Shown: positions 1-4,162, numbered from the stretch's first letter. The stretch: 6,332 bases of DNA from an uncultured Eubacterium sp. (GCA_948759685.1 CAQBGY010000200.1:1-6332), one strand, 5' to 3'. Notes: generated by a model not told the origin, from the letters alone. Program-made: numbers and translations.

Positions 1-64
1 GTAAAATCAAGGCCTCTGAGACTTTTTTATTGTTTTTAGTGTCAAACTCAGGATAATATACCAT
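1..64 (-). CDS. Start of an unrecognised gene, cut by the window edge
   Basis: The reading frame begins with ATG at 64-62, after a GGGGG tract at 75-71 that leaves a 6-nt gap and can act as a weak ribosome site. The 21 visible residues begin MVYYPEFDTKNNKK and end ALIL, with no stop before the edge. It starts 50 nt after the double TAG TAG stop of the excisionase and on the same strand, which is where a Tn916-type element would normally carry its integrase. The residues do not resemble the usual integrase N-terminus, so I do not call it one. The frame is too short to assign any function; it could also be a chance opening. Confidence 0.4.
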   Translation of the reverse strand, partial: MVYYPEFDTKNNKKVSEALIL

Positions 65-116
65 ACTTAACCCCCAAAATCTATTAGCAATCATTTATAA
101 TCAAATTGGGAAGCTA

Positions 117-308
117 CTATATAGAATTTAATTTTTCGTCAACAAATTTCTCAAATAGCTGTCTTTTAATTCGCGGTCTTGTACCATTCCATAAGGCAAA
201 ATTGTCCGTTTCATGTTCATCTATAATCTTTCTAACCTTTTTATCACTAAAACAAAAATATTCTGCGGCTTCCTGAACCGATAATGTATACTTGTTCCAC
301 CAAGGCAT
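117..308 (-). CDS. xis: Tn916-type excisionase (Xis), small winged-helix DNA-binding protein
   Basis: This 63-residue protein matches the pattern of Tn916-family excisionases: an N-terminal WxKYTLSVxEAAEYF segment (residues 4-18), the helix DKKVRKIIDEH (22-32), and the wing segment with NGTRPRIKRQLFEKF (41-55). Such proteins bind and bend DNA at element ends and direct the integrase towards excision. The ATG at 308 has no good ribosome site. A GGAG at 347-344 sits 8 nt before an in-frame ATT codon at 335-333, so translation may start there and add nine residues, or the original start may have been lost by mutation. The gene ends in tandem TAG TAG. No integrase follows directly, so it looks like an orphan. 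Confidence 0.85.
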   Translation of the reverse strand: MPWWNKYTLSVQEAAEYFCFSDKKVRKIIDEHETDNFALWNGTRPRIKRQLFEKFVDEKLNSI

Positions 309-367
309 TTTTAATGCTTCTGTTGTTTCTATAATGAATCACGCTCCAATTCACATAAAATTTATAT

Positions 368-398
368 AAAAAGGTACTGCCACAACCGTAACAGTACC
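368..398 (-). terminator. Strong intrinsic terminator between the 79-residue gene and xis
   Basis: On the minus strand an 11-bp stem (398-388 with 383-373, two G-U pairs) closes a 4-nt loop and is followed by TTTTT at 372-368. It would stop transcripts coming from the gene at 522-761 before they reach xis, so xis would need read-through or its own promoter. No convincing promoter is visible in the 60 bp between this hairpin and xis. Confidence 0.8.
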
Positions 399-521
399 CT
401 AAAATCATAATCATATCAGTATTCAATTTTTTCACTATTTATTATCTATATCAATATATGGAACATGGGTTGCCACTTTTGGCAATCATATCCACATCGG
501 CACTTTGTTTACAGCTACATT
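399..521. other. Intergenic stretch with a small hairpin
   Basis: I see no gene here. The only clear structure is a short perfect inverted repeat, TTGCCA-CTTT-TGGCAA at 470-485, with no T-run on either side. It could be an operator or a minor RNA hairpin in the 3' UTR of the gene at 522-761. Confidence 0.3.
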
Positions 522-761
522 TTAATACCATATTCTACTTATCACATTTTCCCCATTTCCATAAGCCGGTATAAGGTTTCCACTAAGATGTTCATGCAGT
601 TCCCTTGAATCTGTACCATATTTCTTGCCAACATATTGACGGCATCCATATTTATCCATATTTACATTTCCTGTGTTTGATACATCTGTATATACCCCTG
701 ATACTTCACCCGATACTTTATTTACAAATTCTGTTAATTCTTCCTTGGTCATTTTCTGCAT
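522..761 (-). CDS. Unrecognised small protein, 79 residues
   Basis: I chose the ATG at 761-759 because an AAGGAG at 774-769 lies 7 nt upstream, an excellent ribosome site. A second ATG at 752 follows closely. The protein starts MQKMTKEELTEFVNKV, which is amphipathic and probably helical. It then has a polar middle (VYTDVSNTGNVNMDKYGC, about 23-40) and a charged stretch with GKKYGTDSRELHEHL (45-59). It ends ISRIWY. I see no signal peptide, membrane segment or known motif and do not recognise the family. Its ribosome site lies right beside the break in the resolvase remnant on the other strand, so the gene may have arrived with the event that cut the resolvase. Transcription should end at 398-368. 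Confidence 0.55.
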   Translation of the reverse strand: MQKMTKEELTEFVNKVSGEVSGVYTDVSNTGNVNMDKYGCRQYVGKKYGTDSRELHEHLSGNLIPAYGNGENVISRIWY

Positions 762-778
762 TGATATTCTCCTTCTGG

Positions 779-1078
779 TTTGAACGTGAAAACCTAAAAG
801 ACAATATAAGGCTTGCTTTTGCACAAGCGGAACATGAAAGACAATTCCTTATAAATCGTGTAACTGAGGGAAAAGCCAAAAGTGAAAAACCACAAGGCAG
901 ACCAGAAGGAAGCCACAACATAAAGACCGACAAAGCGGAACACATCAAGAAAGTTATACAAGAACAATCTAAGGATTTTGATGGTAAATTCTCAGATGCT
1001 AAAATTATGAGAGAATATCTACAAGGCATAGCACGCAACACCTATTACAAGTACAAGCGTGAACTGAAAAAAGCATAA
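779..1078 (+). pseudogene. C-terminal remnant of a serine resolvase/recombinase
   Basis: About 99 residues remain. The sequence IRLAFAQAEHERQFLINRVTEGKAKSEKPQGRPEGSHN is the resolvase stretch following the catalytic domain, with the long helix and GRP motif. It ends with a helix-turn-helix whose recognition helix reads GIARNTYYKYKREL. Small serine recombinases of the resolvase/invertase type have this order. The N-terminal catalytic half, with its active-site serine and arginines, is absent. The frame stays open upstream to about 605, but that part runs antisense through the 79-residue gene and has no resolvase character, and there is no start codon with a ribosome site. I therefore place the break near 762-779. 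The preserved frame and the good downstream terminator suggest recent truncation. Confidence 0.75.
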
Positions 1079-1101
1079 TCCACATACTATAAACAGATCA
1101 A

Positions 1102-1131
1102 GGCACTCATAGAAATATGGGTGTCTTTTTT
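1102..1131 (+). terminator. Intrinsic terminator of the resolvase remnant
   Basis: A 9-bp stem (1102-1110 with 1117-1125, two G-U pairs) with a 6-nt loop is followed by six T at 1126-1131. It lies 23 nt after the resolvase stop codon on the same strand. Confidence 0.85.
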
Positions 1132-1552
1132 CTTGCAAAGGGGATAATTTACGAACACTTTCTAGCTGCCTATTGTCCATGATGGGGATTTGGTGGATAT
1201 GGGGGATTTTCCGATAAATCAATAGGGTATTTTTCAAGTGTCCAGATTGAACACTTGAATTTTTACACAATTTTTCACTCAATTTCAAACTGTCAGAAAT
1301 GTGGGTAAATTTTGATTAGTCTATACTAACTATTCCCGCAAAGTTTACACGCTTCTCTACCCTCCAACAATCCCAAATCCCACCTACTCCCAATGGGGCG
1401 AATCGCCGACAAAATCAATCATTCCCATATCATCACACAATCTCCACACATCACGTTCGTCTCTCAAACAACCCATTCCAAAATCAGCAATCATTCCTAT
1501 TTTTGATATACGGAAATGGGGGGATAATTATATAGTAATATCCGACATAATG
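1132..1552. other. Gene-free region, G-rich motifs on alternating strands
   Basis: I find no frame with a ribosome site or recognisable protein here. The plus strand carries GGGGAT at 1140, 1184, 1202 and 1520. Between about 1340 and 1500 the plus strand is C- and A-rich and poor in G. On the minus strand of that part, four GGG runs at 1391-1389, 1381-1379, 1374-1372 and 1362-1360 are separated by 7, 4 and 9 nt, close to a G-quadruplex pattern. A small odd palindrome, GGCGA-A-TCGCC, lies near 1396-1406. Confidence 0.4.
1233..1264 (+). terminator. Perfect 9-bp hairpin followed by T5
   Basis: TTCAAGTGT at 1233-1241 and ACACTTGAA at 1251-1259 are perfect inverted repeats around a 9-nt loop, followed by TTTTT at 1260-1264. 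The plus strand has terminator form. It has no gene directly upstream, so it is either a back-up for the terminator at 1102 or a relic of a lost gene. Confidence 0.6.
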
Positions 1553-1561
1553 TGATAAAAT
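1553..1561 (+). promoter_or_regulatory. Probable extended -10 promoter of the holin-like toxin
   Basis: TGATAAAAT at 1553-1561 fits an extended -10 element (TGn then TAAAAT, five of six matches to TATAAT). The -35 region 17 bp upstream is poor, which an extended -10 can tolerate. Transcription would begin near 1568 and give a leader of about 65 nt before the toxin ATG. Confidence 0.5.
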
Positions 1562-1604
1562 ATCCTTAGTCAGTATAGACAGTATGGGGATAGTTCCTTG
1601 GTTG

Positions 1605-1626
1605 CCCTTTTCGGAAACGGAAAGGG
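1605..1626 (+). promoter_or_regulatory. Hairpin that sequesters the toxin Shine-Dalgarno
   Basis: CCCTTTTCG at 1605-1613 pairs with CGGAAAGGG at 1618-1626 (9 bp, one G-U) around a GAAA tetraloop. The 3' arm contains most of the AAAGGGGG ribosome site of the ATG at 1633. A folded leader would therefore hide the site, a control used by several type I toxin mRNAs. Confidence 0.7.
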
Positions 1627-1632
1627 GGTTCT

Positions 1633-1716
1633 ATGGACACGTTAGAAGTTTTAACATTGCTATTAGTGGTATTTGCCGCTTTAGCTTACATAGATAATCA
1701 CAACAACCGTAAATAG
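1633..1716 (+). CDS. Holin-like small membrane toxin of a type I toxin-antitoxin pair
   Basis: This 27-residue peptide has a short acidic N-terminus (MDTLEV), one hydrophobic segment at about residues 6-20 (VLTLLLVVFAALAYI) and a polar, basic tail DNHNNRK. That matches the short Firmicute 'putative holin-like toxin' pattern (M-x-x-x-E-x-L, hydrophobic stretch, Y-I-D near the end). Members are thought to insert in the membrane and depolarise it. The ribosome site AAAGGGGG ends 4 nt before the ATG and is paired in the hairpin at 1605-1626. The mRNA should run to the terminator at 1887-1915, giving a long 3' UTR opposed by an antisense RNA with its own promoter. A peptide this short would be missed by ordinary gene callers. 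The layout supports the call more than the sequence alone. Confidence 0.75.
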   Translation: MDTLEVLTLLLVVFAALAYIDNHNNRK

Positions 1717-1720
1717 ACAG

Positions 1721-1757
1721 AAAAAGGGCTATCCTCTACCGCAAATAGGGGATAGCC
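1721..1757 (-). terminator. Terminator of the antisense RNA
   Basis: A 12-bp stem (1757-1746 with 1738-1727, one G-U pair) closes a 7-nt loop. On the minus strand it is followed by C then TTTTT at 1725-1721. On the plus strand the same hairpin has no T-run, so it works in one direction only and leaves the toxin mRNA to continue. Confidence 0.85.
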
Positions 1758-1833
1758 TGTGTAACTTGTAAATCATTTTGCATAAGTTTCCGTCTGGGGT
1801 AATGGGGACACACCAATATCTCCGTTACCTTCT
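1721..1833 (-). ncRNA. Predicted antisense antitoxin RNA, about 113 nt
   Basis: A consensus promoter at 1868-1840 would start a minus-strand RNA near 1833, and a strong minus-strand terminator ends it at about 1721. The interval has no open frame with a ribosome site. The RNA is fully complementary to the toxin mRNA 3' UTR (it stops 4 nt beyond the toxin stop codon), the arrangement known from Bacillus txpA/RatA and bsrG/SR4. It would act by base pairing and promoting decay or blocking translation of the toxin mRNA. The ends are predicted from promoter and terminator positions only. Confidence 0.7.
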
Positions 1834-1839
1834 ATACTG

Positions 1840-1868
1840 ATTATAAACTATCCACTTTCAGTTTTCAA
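1840..1868 (-). promoter_or_regulatory. Strong housekeeping promoter of the antisense RNA
   Basis: TTGAAA at 1868-1863, a 17-bp spacer and a perfect TATAAT at 1845-1840. This is the best promoter match in the window and is clearly stronger than the toxin promoter, as expected when an unstable antitoxin RNA must exceed its target. Confidence 0.85.
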
Positions 1869-1886
1869 GTGGCAGTTTAGGGAATG

Positions 1887-1915
1887 GGGATGTTTCGGCA
1901 TCCCTATTTTTATTT
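1887..1915 (+). terminator. Terminator of the toxin mRNA
   Basis: GGGATG at 1887-1892 pairs with CATCCC at 1899-1904 around a 6-nt loop, followed by TATTTTTATTT at 1905-1915. It ends 7 nt before the stop codon of the convergent acidic-protein gene, so the toxin message overlaps the whole antisense RNA. Confidence 0.75.
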
Positions 1916-1922
1916 AAAATAA

Positions 1923-2207
1923 TCATTCATAATCTTCATGCTCCATAAATTCATCGAAGTCCTCTTCACCAGTCCAATCAGATGTATCATCTATATCTTT
2001 AATATAATTTTCTATATCTTCTAAATTGTCCTCGTCAATTTCAACCTTTTTCACATTTTTATATTGCTTTTTTGTTTCCTTTTTGATGTAATCAATTTTT
2101 TCATCTATATCTTCGCACTCACTATAAATGTCTAAATCAATCTCCACATCAACAGTATCTTCCGTTTTGTCTTTATAAATAACATCAACATCTATTGTAT
2201 AGTCCAT
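1923..2207 (-). CDS. Highly acidic small protein, function unknown
   Basis: The start is ATG 2207-2205, chosen because GGAGG at 2221-2217 lies 9 nt upstream; an earlier in-frame ATG lacks this. The 94 residues contain 37 Asp/Glu against 11 Lys and no Arg, a net charge near -26. The N-terminal half (TIDVDVIYKDKTEDTVDVEID) alternates like beta strands, a central lysine-rich stretch IKKETKKQYKNVKKVEID (41-58) is probably helical, and the tail from residue 71 is almost all acidic. I do not recognise a family. Extremely acidic small proteins of mobile elements are sometimes DNA mimics, but nothing here proves that. There is no minus-strand terminator after its stop before 1757, so its mRNA would run through the antisense antitoxin RNA. 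Confidence 0.7.
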   Translation of the reverse strand: MDYTIDVDVIYKDKTEDTVDVEIDLDIYSECEDIDEKIDYIKKETKKQYKNVKKVEIDEDNLEDIENYIKDIDDTSDWTGEEDFDEFMEHEDYE

Positions 2208-2233
2208 TCTAAGTTTCCTCCGTTTTGAATTTG

Positions 2234-2283
2234 ATTTGTAATACAAATTCTCTCTTTATTTTTTGTCCTAAATTTGTCCTAAA
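2234..2283 (-). promoter_or_regulatory. Palindrome plus tandem 11-bp repeat upstream of the acidic-protein gene
   Basis: ATTTGT-AAT-ACAAAT at 2234-2248 is a perfect 15-bp odd palindrome lying 26 bp before the ATG, and TTTGTCCTAAA occurs twice in exact tandem at 2262-2272 and 2273-2283. The palindrome is well placed for a repressor operator over the promoter or leader. The tandem repeat could instead be an integrase arm-type site from the neighbouring element end. I cannot place a clean -35/-10 pair here. Confidence 0.4.
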
Positions 2284-2345
2284 CTCATATGTTGCATCTC
2301 CACAACCCTTGTAAATACAATGTTTCTAGCAATCAGTTAGTATGT

Positions 2346-2439
2346 TGCCGTGGCAAACAAAAAGTATTTTTATCATCGTTGTAAAACCTCCGTAAATGCT
2401 TGATTTTGCTGTATTTTCAAGGGGTTCAATGTTTTATGT
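2346..2439. repeat. Direct repeat, left copy (candidate element end)
   Basis: This stretch matches 3952-4045 at a constant offset of 1606 bp, about 82 of 94 positions. The part from 2382 to 2439 has only two mismatches (2424 and 2433). It begins with TGCCGTGGCA and holds GTAAAACCTCC and GTAAAT spaced 11 bp apart. Both copies lie 80-120 bp beyond the 3' end of a Tn916-type integrase sequence, where the end of such an element is expected. It is therefore a candidate attachment-site region. Confidence 0.75.
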
Positions 2440-2515
2440 GGCATACCGCTTTTTACTACGATTTGCCACATATCTTTATGGTCATTCTCTGTAAAACAAC
2501 CACCATTTTCTGAAT

Positions 2516-2737
2516 TTACAGGACAGCTTTTTCAAGGCTTTTAACCTCTTTTTTGACATTATCGAAATCTACATGAGTGTATGTATTCAAAGCGACGCTA
2601 ATATCTGAATGCCCCATTAAATACTGTAAATGCTTTGGGTTCATGCCGCTTGATGCACAATGAGAACAATATGTGTGTCTGCATACATGGGGCGTAATCT
2701 TCGGCATTTGCACTTTATAGATTTTATTATATCTATG
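2516..2737 (-). pseudogene. C-terminal fragment of a Tn916-type tyrosine integrase
   Basis: About 73 residues remain, from YNKIYKVQMPKITPHV to the stop. They keep the C-terminal catalytic boxes: HVCRHTY (the HxxR motif), MGHSD (second histidine) and NTYTHV with the nucleophilic tyrosine. The frame meets a TGA about 15 nt upstream of the point where homology stops, so the arm-binding, core-binding and first catalytic segments are gone. An ATG at 2713 opens the frame but has no ribosome site. It shares the pattern ITPHVxRHT...NPKxLQYxMGHSDI...TYTH with the integrase at 4163, so the two came from related elements. It cannot act alone as a recombinase. Confidence 0.9.
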
Positions 2738-3082
2738 TTCGGCAAATCAGCAAAATAGGCATTTTTATAAGATTTTTAAGGCTATTATGTTATATTAACA
2801 GTATTTTTAACGGGAGTTCGGGAGAATCCTTTATTTTCAATACTTTCTACCATTTTTTATATTATATTGCGTTGCACACAATTCCTGAAAAGCTTGATTC
2901 TCTTTACTTTTTTAATATTGATACATTTTATCAGTGTTCGGTAAAATTTTAAGAACTACCACGCAAAAGAATATTATTAGCACTTTAACATTCCATTTTT
3001 TACGCGAATACATGAATGTAATAGATATGTACTTTTTGTAAATTACTGCTGCCAGATCAAATGTAAACTATCCCGACTATAA
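2738..3082. other. Gene-free AT-rich stretch
   Basis: No frame with a ribosome site or recognisable protein is present on either strand. A 14-bp sequence GCATTTTTATAAGA at 2759-2772 recurs at 3904-3917. Its second copy continues into AAAA, giving the T-run, short spacer, A-run form of Tn916-type target sites. Otherwise nothing stands out. Confidence 0.4.
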
Positions 3083-3118
3083 AATGCCATTACTCACACC
3101 TTTACAAGCAATGGCATT
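3083..3118 (-). terminator. Hairpin overlapping the CptN stop codon, weak terminator
   Basis: AATGCCATT at 3118-3110 and AATGGCATT at 3091-3083 (minus strand) form a perfect 9-bp stem with an 18-nt loop, followed only by TTAT. The stem begins inside the toxin stop codon. The loop is long and the T-run poor, so termination may be partial. Confidence 0.5.
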
Positions 3119-3608
3119 ACTGACATCCAGTATTTTCTAATTTCTGTTCCATAATAGTCCTTATCTTATCAATATCCGTAAATATCAAATGAATCCCACG
3201 GTTATACAATGCAAGCACTTCCCCTAAATTTTCCGAAAGCATCCTGTTTAATTCATTATGTACTGTCACTGGTTTATTTTCGACTGTATGTATATGATCA
3301 AAAAATTCTGCAATAATGGGAAAAGCATTCTGAATCAAAAATGCATTCTCTTTTCCTGCAAATTTACCAATGATTATTGTATTGCATTTTCCATATTTTC
3401 TTTTCTTCTTTTCTATAATGACCTTATACTTTTCCACCTGTGAACTTATGGGGATCATCCAATAAAGAGAGTGATTCTTTTTATCTTGTATTGCATAGAA
3501 ATGAGGACGGTAATTTCCATTTTCTTTATTGCTCATCAAGTATCTATCCTGCACCATATCAAAAAACTCATCTTTGATATGATAAGAATATCCCTGCCGT
3601 ATCTCCAT
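3117..3608 (-). CDS. cptN: Type III toxin-antitoxin endoribonuclease toxin, ToxN/AbiQ superfamily, most like CptN
   Basis: The 163-residue protein shows the conserved segments of this toxin superfamily in order: RPHFYAI at 34-40, YWMIPISSQVEKY at 49-61 (the strand and Ser-Ser turn typical of the fold), GKCNTIIIG at 73-81, FLIQNAFPI at 90-98, and a C-terminal GIHLIFTDIDKI at 138-149. These toxins are RNases that cut cellular RNA and are held inactive in a complex with processed repeats of an RNA antitoxin. The locus layout agrees: promoter, tandem RNA repeats, then toxin on the same strand. I chose ATG 3608 with AAGGAG at 3627-3622, although the 13-nt gap is long. ATG 3641 would add 11 residues. 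The frame stays open through the antitoxin repeats, so longer gene models are artefacts. TenpN is the alternative subfamily. Confidence 0.8.
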   Translation of the reverse strand: MEIRQGYSYHIKDEFFDMVQDRYLMSNKENGNYRPHFYAIQDKKNHSLYWMIPISSQVEKYKVIIEKKKRKYGKCNTIIIGKFAGKENAFLIQNAFPIIAEFFDHIHTVENKPVTVHNELNRMLSENLGEVLALYNRGIHLIFTDIDKIRTIMEQKLENTGCQ

Positions 3609-3652
3609 ATACTGTAATATTCTCCTTTGGGCAAACTTCATATTATGCAAAT

Positions 3653-3676
3653 CCCCACCGACATCAGCCGATGGGG
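3653..3676 (-). terminator. Attenuator-like hairpin between antitoxin RNA and toxin
   Basis: In the last repeat unit a 10-bp stem (3676-3667 with 3662-3653, two G-U pairs) closes a TGAT loop and begins with four G-C pairs. The following ATTTGC is not a T-run, so it should stop only part of the transcripts. Type III loci usually have a leaky terminator here, giving more antitoxin RNA than toxin mRNA; this hairpin may do that while also being the third antitoxin unit. Confidence 0.5.
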
Positions 3677-3786
3677 AGCATTTACGCACTATACCATTTA
3701 TACCCCACCTGTATAGCAAGTGGCATAATTTACGAACTGAATCACTTATACCCCGCACCATCAGCAAGCGGCAAACATTTACTTCT
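3653..3786 (-). ncRNA. cptI: Type III antitoxin RNA, 2.7 tandem repeats (CptI-like)
   Basis: Transcription should begin near 3786. The RNA carries three head-to-tail units starting with GTAAAT at 3782 (49 nt), 3733 (48 nt) and 3685 (about 33 nt before divergence). The first two units are roughly two-thirds identical. Conserved parts are GTAAAT, TGCC, CTTGCT and GGGGTATAA. Each unit has a hairpin whose arms covary: CCGC/GCGG, CCACTTG/CAGGTGG, and CCATCGGC/GTCGGTGG. Antitoxins of this type are cut by their toxin into single repeats that fold and bind it. The unit count and length fit CptI better than ToxI (shorter units, more copies). The exact 5' and 3' ends are inferred. Confidence 0.8.
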
Positions 3787-3792
3787 ACTCAT

Positions 3793-3821
3793 AGTATATA
3801 CAGATTATGAGAAATAATCAA
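3793..3821 (-). promoter_or_regulatory. Promoter of the type III toxin-antitoxin operon
   Basis: TTGATT at 3821-3816, a 17-bp spacer and TATACT at 3798-3793 (five of six to TATAAT). The predicted start near 3786 lies just before the first antitoxin repeat at 3782, so the RNA would consist almost wholly of repeats. Confidence 0.8.
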
Positions 3822-3865
3822 CCTGTTTTTCAATTTTTTGCACTGGACTTCTTATCTATTTTTTG

Positions 3866-3889
3866 ATTCTCTGTAAAACCTCTGTAAAT
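3866..3889. repeat. Short partial copy of the direct-repeat core
   Basis: GTAAAACCTCTGTAAAT at 3873-3889 matches 2381-2397 at 16 of 17 positions. It is preceded by ATTCTCTGTAAAAC at 3866-3879, which also occurs exactly at 2484-2497. The two GTAAA words are 11 bp apart, as in the larger repeats. It may be the end of a third, older insertion or an arm-type binding site. Confidence 0.45.
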
Positions 3890-3951
3890 TCATCTGACAA
3901 TTAGCATTTTTATAAGAAAATATCAGCATTTCAAGGTTTGTGTTCGCTTCC

Positions 3952-4045
3952 TGCCGTGGCATATAAATAAAATTTTCATCATGTTGCTAAAACCTCCGTA
4001 AATGCTTGATTTTGCTGTATTTTCAAGGGTTTCAATGTGTTATGT
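3952..4045. repeat. Direct repeat, right copy (candidate element end)
   Basis: This is the partner of 2346-2439: same offset throughout, 56 of 58 identical from 3988 to 4045, with the less conserved left part still starting with TGCCGTGGCA. It lies 117 bp beyond the stop codon of the integrase pseudogene at 4163, on the side where the end of that element would be. The two copies enclose the integrase fragment at 2516 and the type III toxin-antitoxin operon. Confidence 0.75.
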
Positions 4046-4078
4046 ATTTTCTTTGCAGCAAAGACATTTTTACTTATT

Positions 4079-4158
4079 TCGGCATAATTGGGTATAACTC
4101 GGCATAGATTGTCAATCGTTTGGTCTATAAGTTGGTCTAAAAATCAATATTCGTAGAC
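4079..4158. repeat. Cluster of short direct and inverted repeats next to the integrase 3' end
   Basis: TCGGCATA occurs at 4079-4086 and again at about 4099-4106. TTGGTCTATAAG and TTGGTCTAAAAA follow as a near-tandem 12-bp pair at about 4120-4143, and the inverse TAGACCA lies at about 4154-4160. Clusters of short direct repeats inside an element end beside int are typical of arm-type integrase and excisionase sites. The role is inferred from position and form only. Confidence 0.4.
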
Positions 4159-4162
4159 CACG

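Noticed and set aside
605..778. Upstream extension of the plus-strand resolvase frame
   Set aside because: It runs antisense to the 79-residue gene, contains no resolvase sequence and its ATG at 605 has no ribosome site.
1019..1288. Minus-strand 89-codon frame
   Set aside because: It has no ribosome site, crosses the resolvase end, its terminator and a hairpin, and resembles no protein.
3609..3767. Longer start for the CptN toxin
   Set aside because: This part translates the antitoxin repeats and lies upstream of the family's conserved start; the AAGGAG site supports ATG 3608.
3653..3782. CRISPR array
   Set aside because: The units are contiguous and diverged, with no unique spacers between identical repeats; the order with a ToxN-like gene explains them better.
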